From positions 230,197,178 to 230,261,177 of the forward strand of contig CM057009.1 in assembly GCA_029891345.1 (NCBI GenBank): a DNA stretch of 64,000 nt, read 5' to 3'. The DNA is from Dryococelus australis. Taxonomy: Eukaryota > Arthropoda > Insecta > Phasmatodea > Phasmatidae. The notes beneath the pieces were generated by a model. The model had not been told where the DNA came from, did no database searches, and saw only the letters and a list, made by a program, of their open reading frames with translations. Below are positions 1-10,338 of the stretch, piece by piece. The position numbers and the translations under genes were made by a program. Every line of letters starts with the position of its first letter. Position 1 is the first letter of the stretch.

Positions 1-109
1 ACAACTTTGCTATATGAGTTGCGGCTTTTTTTACTTACGGGCAGTCATTCTCTCCTGGCAGAATAAGGTATAACCCCAACAGGACATTGCTGGGTGTTCT
101 GTTGGTGGT

Positions 110-800
110 GGCATTAACGTACTAGGGGAAGAGTGAAGAGGTCAGCTGGAAGGAGTTCGGACAAGGTGTTATGTTTCTCTTCTCCCTTAACCCCATGGAT
201 TCGCATCTGTATCTTCAAATCATGGTTGCAGCACCAAGTGGGGTTTGAGAGGAGATGGTACACTGCCATCTTCAAGTGTGCACCTCCCACATGGTGCACA
301 TTTCCTGACAATGAGTTTCTTTGTCTGTTAGAAGATTATTTGGATTGCCCCATCTCGGAAAAAACTCACCTTGCAACACTTTCTCATTTCTAGTTACCCG
401 TGCACTGCTTGATGGGCACACCTTTACTCAGAAGGAAAAAAGATTCGTTACTACAACAATAAATCTCTTCACTCCTCCTGACTTGTGTTATGGTCTAGGC
501 AGACCATTGCAAAAGGGGCCGGCTGATTAGCGGTGGCTGTTGTTGCTGCACGCCATGTGTCCTGATTTTGTTAATTTGTTGCAGTGTTCACATTGCTGCA
601 CCTATTTCAGTGCTTAACGTGGAAGGCCAGGCCAGAGAAATTGCTTATATATGTGACTGCCTGGTCCATTTCAGGTTGTCATGCTATGTTGCTCGCATTA
701 GTATGCACAGTTACCTTGTCCCTGCTGCTAGACAGCACAAATAACCTCCATGATAGTGGATCTTTCCAAGAATACATTTATAGCCGGTTATTAACCACAT
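110..800 (-). pseudogene. Integrase fragment (Gypsy)
   Basis: Integrase inserts the retrotransposon cDNA into the host chromosome. Near 580-597 the frame VQQCEHCNKLTK supplies the CxxC half of the N-terminal HHCC zinc finger. The core follows as VVVTNLFSF at about 430-455, then EFFPRWGNPNNLLTDKE near 325-375, which carries the second catalytic Asp in LLTDKE. SNPTWCCNHDLK near 215-255 corresponds to the family block NPTERxNRDLK. The first catalytic Asp (usually VVTD) reads Asn here, and the Glu of the last block is lost. Several frames are needed to read it. The open frame at 114-311 is the C-terminal part of the core. Confidence 0.83.
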
Positions 801-839
801 GCTAATACTCTACTCTGCATCATCGTGGACTTCAATTTC

Positions 840-1460
840 TTCGATGGCACTCCTGACAAGGCATCTGTGAGTTGGTTTTCATTCCCGGGAATGTGCTCAG
901 TGAAAAATCATAGGCTTGAATAAGCATTGCCCAATGGGTTAACTTGATATAAGCCTACCTCATACTATACAGTAAAACTAGGCAACAATTATCTGTGCGG
1001 AGCATAAACCTCGGGTATTCGAAGTGAGCCCGGTACTTTTTAATGTCCTAAACGATAGGTAGACACACAACACTTGTTGACATTGTAGCATCGTTCTTTT
1101 TCGCCTAGTGTAACACTTAAATATTAATCATGTGACGAACACAATTGTCATTACACTGGTACAGTACCACACCCAGGCCCTCCTGTCTGGCATTGGTCTG
1201 CAGGTACAGGTGTTTACTTGACTCATACCTGGCCAAGGTCGAGCACATCCTGAAATGAATCTTAATTTCTTTGAATGCATCGTCTGTTATGCTATTCCAC
1301 ACAAAAACTGATAGGGTGACAACATATCGGTCAGGGGTGTTGTTATTTCTGCAAACTTCTGTATATGCACATAAAGTCCAATTGATCAATCCGAAAAACT
1401 TCGCACATATGTCTGCATTCACAGCGGGAGAAAATCGTCCATTATATGTAACTGTTCGGG
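840..1460 (-). pseudogene. RNase H domain fragment (Gypsy pol)
   Basis: RNase H degrades the RNA strand of the RNA-DNA hybrid during reverse transcription. The open frame at 1117-1422 runs from the RT tether (FFGLINW) through FVWNSITDDAFKEIK to the block LYLQTNARQEGLGVVLYQ, which corresponds to the family motif LxTDASxxGxGAVLxQ; the catalytic Asp is replaced (QTNAR). Frame-shifted continuations give TLGEKERCYNV near 1085 and FEYPRFMLRTDN near 1015, then LTHWAMLIQAYDF near 920 and NENQLTDALS near 870, the usual domain end. At least three frame changes are needed. It joins directly to the RT fragment. Confidence 0.87.
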
Positions 1461-1550
1461 ATTAGGCTTGTTTTCTGCTTTTTTGATGAGTCCCAGAAAG
1501 CCTAAATTTGTTTACACAAATTGAATTTCTTTGTTGCACACATGAGTCCT

Positions 1551-2060
1551 TTAATGGTCAGTCTTTCTAACACATAGACAAATGATACACATGTTTCTCC
1601 CAGATCTCCGACCAAAAACCACGTCGTCTACATATGCACACATAAAGTCACAGATGGGGCTGTCTAACACTCGGACCATCATCACTATAAATTCTGGCAC
1701 ATGCACACTTAAAGTCGAAAGACATGATTCAGAACTTAAAGTGCCTCCTATCGGGGGCCTTGAAGGATGTTTTATCATTATTCCTGCTGACAGGTATCTG
1801 CCAATATATGTTCCACAGGTCGAAGAATGAAAGTACCTTCGCATTTCGTAGTAAACTCTGTGCATCCTTCACACTGGTGTAGGTTGGCTGTGTGATGCAT
1901 GTCACCTGATTAACTGGGCGGAAGTTGGCACAAAACTTCCATAAGCCATTTTTTTTGGTGCCAGTGTGACAGCAGAATTAAAAGCGCTGCACGTTGGCTC
2001 AATTACTCCATCTGCTAGCATTTCCTGGATTTGTTGAAGTCTGATTCACACCTTCCGGTG
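1551..2060 (-). pseudogene. Reverse transcriptase fragment (Gypsy pol)
   Basis: RT copies the element RNA into DNA. In order on the minus strand the frames read IQEMLADGVIEPT and AFNSAVTLAPKK (about 1950-2036), KFCANFRPVNQVT (about 1905-1940), FDLWNIYWQIPV (about 1795) and CAYVDDVVFG (about 1610-1640). These match fingers and palm of Ty3/Gypsy RT, and the catalytic YVDD box is intact. The frame changes at least twice, and the open frame 1551-1865 covers only the palm. It sits correctly between the protease-like fragment and RNase H. Confidence 0.92.
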
Positions 2061-2369
2061 TAGGAAACTACGGGGCTGTGTTTATACTAGTCCTTCTTGC
2101 ACAAAAGGAATATCATGCTCCACTAAAGTTGTTCACCACAAGACATCCTGTTTTGTAAACACTTACTTATGTTCATCTAGTAACCATTGGAATGCTTCCT
2201 GGTGGTCTAGCAGTATGTTATGGTCAAATTATCCTAGCAAGATTCCTGGCGCACTGTCAGCTGTTCACTGATACATATTATAAACTGTGCACTTCTCCTC
2301 CTCGTTAAAATGAATGCATCTCGTCATGGGATCTACTATAGTATTTTGCTCTGATAACCAAGACGCTCC

Positions 2370-2600
2370 TTATATTCCATCATCTCTAATCTCCGTGGTT
2401 ATTTTTGCAGTTGTTATCGTTTCAATATCACATACTCTTACAGTTACTGTAGTTTCCCCTAACTCTGTGCTTCTGTATTGATTTACAGCGAGGAGGATCG
2501 CATGGATAGTTTGGGGTTTAATTACTTTTGTTTACAAAATACTGTTGCAAAAATTGTGAGATGCCGCAGTGTCAATGACGATGTGGTAAGGGTTTCTGTT
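2370..2600 (-). pseudogene. Retroviral-type aspartic protease fragment
   Basis: The minus-strand frame reads HIVIDTAASHNFCNSIL, then a stop, then a stretch that includes LGETTVTVRVCDIETIT. This resembles the N-terminal half of a retropepsin, where the active site is (I/V)DTGASHNF. Here the catalytic triplet DTG has become DTA. Its place just upstream of RT in element orientation agrees with Gypsy gag-pro-pol order. The second half, with the flap, was not identified. Confidence 0.62.
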
Positions 2601-2858
2601 TATTGACACAAAAATGTGGATAAACTGTGCTTGATTACCACTTACCCTTATTTACAAGGACTTTTGGTGGTGTTACATTCATGTTGTGCTTTAGGACTGG
2701 TGCTCTTTTCCCACTTAATGAACCTTGTTCACTGCATTTTTGTCTGCACTGTCATTTTTGCTGCTGTCTACATTTTTCTGTTAGTTGTTATCGTTCGATT
2801 ATAAGACAATAAATATTTATGATTTTAGTCGGAAAGATAGGGTTTTTTAAGTGTTTGT

Positions 2859-4117
2859 CTAGTCACTTTGATTGTTGTCACTCCCACCTTGTGTCTCGTG
2901 GTGCCATCGTGTATCACCAGAATCGCGATGCGGTTTACACAAGTTACATTCTAAAATAATATATGCCTGCATCAGTTTCTCGAATATATCATTGAGTAAC
3001 GGGACTAAAGTGGTATGGTACTCCAGTAGGATAGTTTCAGTTACCACTTCCAGTATTTCCGATCTGGGAGTTGCAGGTGGACGCACTGCACAAGGTGTAC
3101 TTTCCGCATTATGAACTGCTTGTTGTTCTACAGTGTCAGTTTACTCTGGGCCTGTAGCGAAGTAAACGCACCTCCAAATCTACATTGGGAGGAGTGCAGG
3201 AATCTCTCCTATGCATGACCCTAGTCGTTCAAGGAGCTACACCATGATTTTGCATCCATTTGAACCTCGTTCCCTACACATTTCAGACACTCTTCTTCGC
3301 AAACCCTGTACCGTTTCAGTCTCGACGTGCAAGTTTGAGGAAAGCTGTCGGGTCCTCATTTTGTGCTCCTGCGAACAAGTATAGCATTTCAAAATTTTTC
3401 ACAGTTGGCTTCTTTGTGCCTTCAAGGTTTGGCATGTTAGGTGTTGAGGTGATTTCCTGTCGTCTTTCTTTCCCTTGCAGCCAGCTGTGGGCAGGTTTAT
3501 ATCCATAGTTGCTTTGTGAAACTGATGTCACTGGTGGTACAGAGGGGCAAGGAGTGTGAATTGTTAATATCACTTCTGGCAGGTTTTGCAGGAATATTGG
3601 CTTGGAATAGACTGTCAGTATTTGTGGTAGGTATTGAGCGGATGGTGTGAACAGGAGAGGTGCTGCAAATAAGGTTGGCAGGTGTGGCGTTTACTGGGTG
3701 TATGTCATTTTGTTTTTGACAGCTGCCACATGTACGCTGTGAGATTTTTAAATGATTATTTACATTTGCTGTGGCACTGTACCCATGACACAAGGTTATT
3801 GTCTCTGTGCTGACAGTTTCTCACTAGCAGTCAAACAGTGCTCATTCATCATTACATCAAAAAACACGTCATTTTGCTTTGCCAGGTCCTCCTTGACAGT
3901 ATTATCTGTGACATGTGGTGACTTGCAGTTTTAGATCCATGAGAAAGTTATCCCATTTATATAGCGTGTCTATTAGTTTGAGAATTACACTGCACTCTTT
4001 GCGTATAAAATTCTGTCCCGTCTTGGTTGCAGTATTGTTTGTGAGTTTAGGCACTCGCTGTGATATTGTGTTTGGCACTGGATACAACTGAGGGTTATTG
4101 TCCCATGGCCCACACAC
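2859..4117 (-). pseudogene. Possible gag region of the Gypsy element
   Basis: By position this should be gag, upstream of the protease fragment. Minus-strand frames at 3902-4117, 3497-3793, 3316-3573 and 2859-3086 follow in order, but I recognise no capsid or clear zinc-knuckle sequence in them. The frame at 3316-3573 contains AGAQNEDPTAFLK, which resembles the start of some Gypsy capsid domains (a D/E-DPxxFL pattern). The assignment rests mostly on position. Confidence 0.3.
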
Positions 4118-4120
4118 AAA

Positions 4121-4965
4121 ATATTGCTTTGCCAGTTCAGTTGCCTGTAATTAGGGAATTTTTTTGTTGACTGATCGTCCGAAGTATTAGCCAGTTTGTT
4201 ATGTTGGTATACTAACTTTCCCTGCTAAGGTCTTTCACCTTATGATTGTTCGCGACACGCTTGTGTGATATTGCTTATCTGGTTCGATGAATGTGGTCTT
4301 GTACCTTACATCGGGCTAGCTGGAACCTCTCAATATCTACTTCACAGACTATAATTTTCACTATAATTTTCACAGAAGTTTGGAACATGTATGAATATTT
4401 GACAGTATGTATGAATACTCTTCCAGATTTTATTAATAACAGCAAAAAGAATAATAAAGCACACTCGACTGCGTTCTTTGGGAATAAATTACATGGACCC
4501 TTGTAAAGGAAAATTGGCCACTGTTAGTAGAGGAAAACATGTAGGAAATATAATATGATGCCAACAAAAAAACGATTTAATTGAAATATTACATCTTTAA
4601 ATATCTACCCTAGAGAGATGTGACATAGATATTATTGATTGTTGCAAATTTTTAAATATTTTGGGAAAAAATATAATTAAAATGCAGTTGTATATCAGTT
4701 CTATTTTAGGATTCCTGTATTTTTGCCAGTCCAGCCACACTATTTTTAATTCCCTATATGCACATGTCCTACTATTGTCTATCATAAACCAGCACATTGA
4801 GAAACACTTATTGGTTTTTCTTTTCACATAAAAATACTTAACTCAAGCATACATATTCGAGTGTAAACCAAACCTTACACTGAACAGTGTCCTAACAAGT
4901 TTTTTGAATCACAGTCCTATGAAATAACATATTTACTACAAGAGCTATCTGTCACAGCAAATGTT
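4121..4965. other. AT-rich stretch, nothing recognised
   Basis: Both strands were read. The short frames here show no known domain, repeat unit or LTR end. The missing right LTR of the Gypsy element would be expected in this interval, but no matching copy is available for comparison. Confidence 0.4.
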
Positions 4966-4970
4966 AGATA

Positions 4971-5178
4971 AACAGGATGATTCTCAATTAGACCGACATA
5001 TTTTGGGAGGTGATTCTTCATGAAAAAGTAATAGGAAAACGACACTTAATACCTAAACCGAATATTATGGGAAGCATTAGCCTTTCTATTAGGTATAAAA
5101 TGACGCATATGTTTTCCTTTTACATTTCAAGAAGAATCACTTCCCAAAGTTTGTCAGTCTAGTTGAAAATCAACCTGT
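4971..5178. mobile_element. Hairpin MITE with 5-bp target-site duplication
   Basis: Two imperfect inverted arms of about 80 bp flank a short loop. The left arm begins ACAGGATGATTCTCAATTAG at 4972. The reverse complement of the right arm begins ACAGGTTGATTTTCAACTAG at 5178. Both arms continue through the matching block GGGAGGTGATTCTTC / GGGAAGTGATTCTTC. The pentamer AGATA occurs at 4966-4970 and again at 5179-5183, consistent with a target-site duplication. There is no coding capacity, so it must have been moved by a transposase encoded elsewhere. The superfamily is not determined. Confidence 0.8.
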
Positions 5179-5183
5179 AGATA

Positions 5184-7147
5184 CATATATTGTTATTAAT
5201 TTATTTCATTTGACCGAACTGGTATAATGAGGTACTCAGATATAATTTTACTTTTAAGATAAACCTTACTTTTGATTAATTGTAGGGCAAAAAATAATTT
5301 TTTCTATAATAGATCTTTCTTCATGCACATCAGTTCCTAACAAAATATTTGATACCAATTTTTTACAAAACTGTTATGTGTAAAATCAACAATTTTATAG
5401 GCTCTAACTTGCGAACTGTTTTAGTCCTGAGTGGAACACGAAAACATTGTGAACATCTGACAATTAGATTTTAAATGTAAATACTTTCAGGTGTTCGCAA
5501 AAAAATTATTTTGAAATTCAGGCGAAACAATAATAGATATTTGTGTGATAGTATTATTTAGATTTGATTTATTATATTTTTTTGTGTAAATTAGGTACTG
5601 AAATATTACTTTAGCTAAAAAGTTCAAATAAACCAGGACATTTTTATGAATGTCAAAATTTTTGTAACATGACTGGACACTTTTCCTAAATCATGCAACG
5701 AACTGTGTTGTTAAGTTCTAATGACAGAGTAGTTTTGTACACATTTGAACGTTGTTGAAAATGATTTATCAGGGCCTGGGACTAACAACTGCATTTGATT
5801 CCACCCGCATTTGTCTGCCTCAAGAAAGGTATTTTATTTGCTATGGAACTTGTAAAAAAAAGGTAATATGTCTTTATTTTTTCTAAACGGTAATGTTGAA
5901 CAGTCATTTGTGTTGGTAATGAAGGGGTTTAGCACAATACAATAATATATGGTTAAGATAGTGGGCAACAAGGACTATGGTGTTAATGGCACATTTTGGG
6001 CTGTGTAGCCAGCATTTAACTGAATATGATGTGTGGATTAATTTGTAATTATCCTAGAATGCCATGACTGGTAATATAGTGGCGAAATGATTCAGAATCC
6101 CTAGTATCTTCAAACAAAGGAGGTAATTATCATACACCATCTCACTACATAACATTATTTTTAAGCAGCTTGTGAATTTAATTCGCAATACAATGCTTTG
6201 CTGCAAGAATATATTCTCGTTGAATAATAGTTTGACTAAAAGTTGTTTTGATGATATACATAATGATGTAAATTTAAAAAAAACTATTGAAAGGCAACAA
6301 TTATCGCATGTTTTCATTGGCTATAAATAAAAAAAAAATTTAATTGAGAATTGTAAATGCGAAGTAGTGATGCTATTTGTATGATAGGTGGTTACAGCAT
6401 TCATTTTAAATTGTAAACTTATTGGTGTTATCTACACAAATGTATTACACAGCTCACTAAATAAACACGAACTTTCCCTCTTTAAAAATTATCAAGGTAT
6501 TCCATTATTTTTTTTATTCTCTGCACAAAGTCAAAGAAGTGTCAAACAAGACAATACTAATAAACAGATAAAAGGAGAGATACGCTAAAGTACAACATAA
6601 TTTTCGGCTGCATACTCGGTCTATGTGATTAAAATTATATGAAAAAAAATTATATTTACTATGTTCAAACAACAGGCAAACAATGTTTATGCATCTTTGT
6701 AGGTGCAGGAGAGTTGATGCTACTGCTTATTACAGGAAGAGTAAAGGCATAATTAATATACTTCATCGTGTCTACTATTTAAAAGCTTCCTTTGTAAAAT
6801 TTAAAATTATTTTGGTGCAATGGAAAACATTTACACACATATATAAGTTTATATTCAAGAATACCAGACAAATTAGCAATAATTGTTACCACAGATATTC
6901 GTGTTTAGTGAAAAGTTATTCTTCAGGCTACCCAATTGAATTAATTAGAAAATAAAAAACTAACCTTTATATACCCAAATCTAAAACTTACAGTATTTTT
7001 AGAACCAGCTGTAATTTGAACTTACCCCTGTGAATGTATGTGTTATGATTTAGAAAGCTTTATTCATAATTTTTTTAAGATTACTTGATTACTTACAAAG
7101 AAAGCAAAAATATTAATATAATTTATATATTTTTGGGACCACTGCAA
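5184..7147. other. AT-rich stretch, nothing recognised
   Basis: Very AT-rich, with A and T homopolymer runs. The longest frames are about 90 codons, with lysine-, asparagine- and isoleucine-rich composition typical of random AT-rich DNA. No domain, repeat unit or RNA gene was seen. Confidence 0.4.
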
Positions 7148-7400
7148 TGTTTTGGCTGGACTACTCGCCTCCCAGCAAGGCGACCGGAGTTCAACTCCCA
7201 GTACTGTCACTCCCAGATTTTCGCACTTAGAAATTTTTCCAGACAATCACATTTATCAGCATGTTTTTCAGGGATTACCTTTCCCCCATCCCTTGCATTC
7301 TTGCGCTGTTACTTCCCGCCTCACTTTATACTTAACAGCTCTCAAGACATCGATGTTAAGAATAACCCAAGTGACGCACTCTACTGTCCTCAATTATAGT
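7148..7400 (+). mobile_element. tRNA-derived SINE, copy 1
   Basis: A tRNA-like head contains the shared string ACTACTCGCCT (7159-7169) and a consensus RNA polymerase III B box, AGTTCAACTCC, near 7189-7199. The body (ATTTTCGCACTT, then CCATCCCTTGCATTCTTGCG, CTCACTTTATA and GCTCTCAAGAC...GTTAAGA) aligns with the copies at 48484 (+) and 51128 (-). The A box has decayed. The frames at 7085-7399 and 7152-7433 cross it and are not genes. Confidence 0.78.
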
Positions 7401-7439
7401 TTGATATTGATCTCATTTCAGGCATTAAGTTAATAAATA

Positions 7440-8790
7440 TGAAATGCGATCTGAACACACTATCCACAGAAAGGGGTCTTGTTTTTGTGATCACAAATTG
7501 TGTTTATTGATTCTCTGTAACAATTTTTCACGTTAGTTCCTGCCTATAGGTGCTACTTAACATATGAACTTTTGTTAATGGTATCATGACCATCTTAGTG
7601 GCTGCACAAAGCTGAAATTAATTCTTTGCTAGTTCTTGATTTTTATTTTGTGTTTGTCTACAATGGCTCGACATGGTGATGTCAGTCGGTGAACCATTAT
7701 GTACACAATGTTTGATTATAATGGTTTTACATACATATTTGTTTTTATTCTTGTATCATGGGGCCTTCAATTAAATGGGGTCCAGGGCAGATTGTACCGA
7801 TTTACCCCCTAACTTTTTTTGGTGTTGGAAAGGAGCTCTTTGATAATGTCAAGTTTAAGAATGTTGTTTTAGGAGTTCACTATTGGTATTAGATAGTACT
7901 ATATACCTGTAGTAAATGTAGCAGTTATTCTAGCACATTCTTCCTCATCTGCATTTCCAAGAATAAACAAATTATAAATATGTTTTAAGCATGTTTTTAT
8001 GATTTTTCAATACTAAAATCAACTGAGTTCGAAATATTGTACGGTCACCATTGTCTTAATTAATTCTATCAGAATTAAAATTCAATTCTACCATACCACT
8101 AAAATTCAGAAACAACACAAATGCCCTGGTATGCATATCTCTATCATCATCCTAGGCAGTGGAGATCGTTTAAAAAAAAAACAAATTATATTCCACCACA
8201 CCATTGTGAATAAACTTCAGAAATTGAAATTTATTATTAACTTGTGCAATAAATAATAATCCCTTAGTTTACAAAGTAATATTTCAATGAATTTAAACAT
8301 TTTTTTAAGTCTTTGGAAACCTGAACACTGATACTTGGTTTAATAACACAATAACTAATTTTAATGATATAGAGCAGCATATCATTACCAAATAAATATT
8401 AATCTTACCTATATTAAGGGAATATATGAGGAAATCCTGCAGAGAATGTATGTGCAACCACTTGGAAAACACTAAGGCGTTATTGAGTAGATATTCTGTG
8501 CACCCATAAATGAATACTTGGCATAATCGCTAATAATTTATGTGTACACTCTATTCACACTATTTAGTTGTCTTAATTTTCCTCTATAGGAATCTAACAT
8601 GAAAATTCTCGGGTCACTGATAGGTGATAGGTGTTTTGGATGGGCTTGTCAGGAATTTGTCTGCAAATACTTGGCTTAATACCTGGTTTTCTATCTGCAT
8701 TCTCATGTCATCAAATTAAGCGGTTATGCATTTGTTGCTCCTTATGTATAATAAATTTGACACAAGTATTAATAATATATATTAAGGCTA
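7440..8790. other. AT-rich stretch, nothing recognised
   Basis: No open frame of note, no domain and no repeat shared with the rest of the window was seen. Confidence 0.4.
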
Positions 8791-8791
8791 T

Positions 8792-10338
8792 TAAATAAAA
8801 TCCCCTTCGGTTAAAGTAGAAAGAATTTTTTTATCTTAAGTTTTTTTGGTGTTAAGATATTTTTATTTTAATAGGAGTTCATCCCCCTCCTCTCTTTTTT
8901 CTTTTTTATTAGTAAAATTAGTGTTTGGTTGTTTTTAGATTGTTTCTGTTTTTTAAATTTTAAATTTTTATTTGTTTGCTTTAAAAAGGTCATTAGGATA
9001 TTTGAATATACGATCGGGATATATATATTTTTTTTCATTCTGTCGGTTAACAGGTCAGAGAAACCTCTAGACAGTGTGTACTGGTAGCTGCAACTTTCTT
9101 TTTTCACCAATTAGGATTAGAGTTTTCCATACAGCCTGGAAGAATTCATGTTGCTGTAAAACACAGCAAATTCCTGGTCGGCAATATTTGTTCATTTCTG
9201 GCATGTGCAGAAGTTTCGAGACACCTCAGTTCAGATGTTTACGAAGCCAAGACCTCAGCTGACTCGGGCGAGCTTTGTACTTGAACAAGCAGCTGCGAAG
9301 TTTCTGGGCTGTGTGAGGGTAGGCATTATGTGACCGGCTGAATCTGCATGGTGGAACTCTTGGCCAACTAAGGGGGAAGGAGGTAGTATGGCAGTGTGTG
9401 TCTGGTAGCACATGATCTCCAGATGAAGTCTCGGCGTGAGCTGATTGGTGGAAGCAGAGTATGCGCTGGGGCAACAAATAGAGGTGTGGAAGAGAGAAGG
9501 AGGGAAAATGTTGTGGTACAGCAACAGCAAGATTGCAAGGAAGAGAAAAGTCGGCCTGTGGAGGAAGGCCATGAATACTCCAGAAAGATGATATCAGTTA
9601 CACAAACTTTTTCTTCTGTTTGGTCGTGGCATTCCTTCGGAAAATAAATAGTAGTAAGTTCAGTATATAAGTTTAAGTTTAATGAAGTTATGTTAGCGAG
9701 TTCATAACCTGTCAGTAGGGTTGGCCGAGCCAGACGAGTGATCCTAATAGAGAGAGAAAGAATTATCATTACAGGTGTAAGGCAAGACTGTCTCTTTTAT
9801 GATTCAGTGGTAATTGATAAATACGTTTTTCTTTCTTTCTGTATGTGGGTAGTACAAAGGCCCTGAACTAGTCACTAAAGTATCTCGTGGAAGTAAAGTT
9901 AGGTCTTGCAAGTCGGTGTTACTATTTGATTCGAGAGTTTTTTTTTTTTTTAATTTTGTTGTTGTGGGTTAACCCAATAATAATTATTTTGTCAATTGAG
10001 TATTATTACCTACAGCAGTAAGTTCTAGGTCGAGTTGTTTTGCCGATTAATTAAGCTGATCGTCATTGCTTGTTGGCCAAACTGTCAGAGTATCTTAGGT
10101 TTAAGTTGGATGCTAAATTTGGTTATGAGTATTGATGTTAGTAAGTGCACGTAAGGTTAAGGTTATATATATTAACATTCTTATATTGGAACACAGTAAC
10201 ATTTAGCTGTCTCATTTGTCTGTGGTTTGAACCAATGTTAATTTAATAATTCCTTTTTAATTATCTAATTAGTAATTTGTTAATTATTATTTATTTATTT
10301 ATTATTTTTACTGGACACCACCAAGTTCTATATCCGAG
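8792..10338 (+). repeat. Left long direct repeat (probable 5' LTR)
   Basis: It aligns along its length with 12935-14493. Shared landmarks are AAATCCCCTTCGGTTAAAGT / AAATCCTCCTTTGGTGAAAA at the start, GGATTAGAGTTTTCCA near 9115 and 13257, ACCTCAGCTGACTCGGGC near 9250 and 13376, and TTTTACTGGACACCAC near 10302 and 14461 at the end. Divergence is moderate, with many small indels. Minus-strand frames inside it (9226-9769) are low-complexity proline/serine/leucine sequence and are treated as chance. Confidence 0.8.

Larger units (their letters stand above)
1..4120 (-). mobile_element. Degenerate Ty3/Gypsy LTR retrotransposon, truncated at the window edge
   Basis: Reading the minus strand from about 4.1 kb down to 1, translated fragments follow the Ty3/Gypsy pol order: protease-like, reverse transcriptase, RNase H, integrase. 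Each domain is split by frameshifts and stops, so the copy is dead. Gag should lie at the right end (about 2.86-4.12 kb), but its sequence is only weakly informative. No LTR was seen on the right side, and the left end lies outside the window. The domain order (integrase after RNase H) separates it from Ty1/Copia elements. Element identity is firm; the outer boundaries are estimates. Confidence 0.88.

Noticed and set aside
9226-9769. Minus-strand frames of 83-133 codons in the left long repeat
   Set aside because: Low-complexity proline/serine/leucine sequence; the right copy keeps only a 70-codon piece (13456-13668), so the frame is not conserved.
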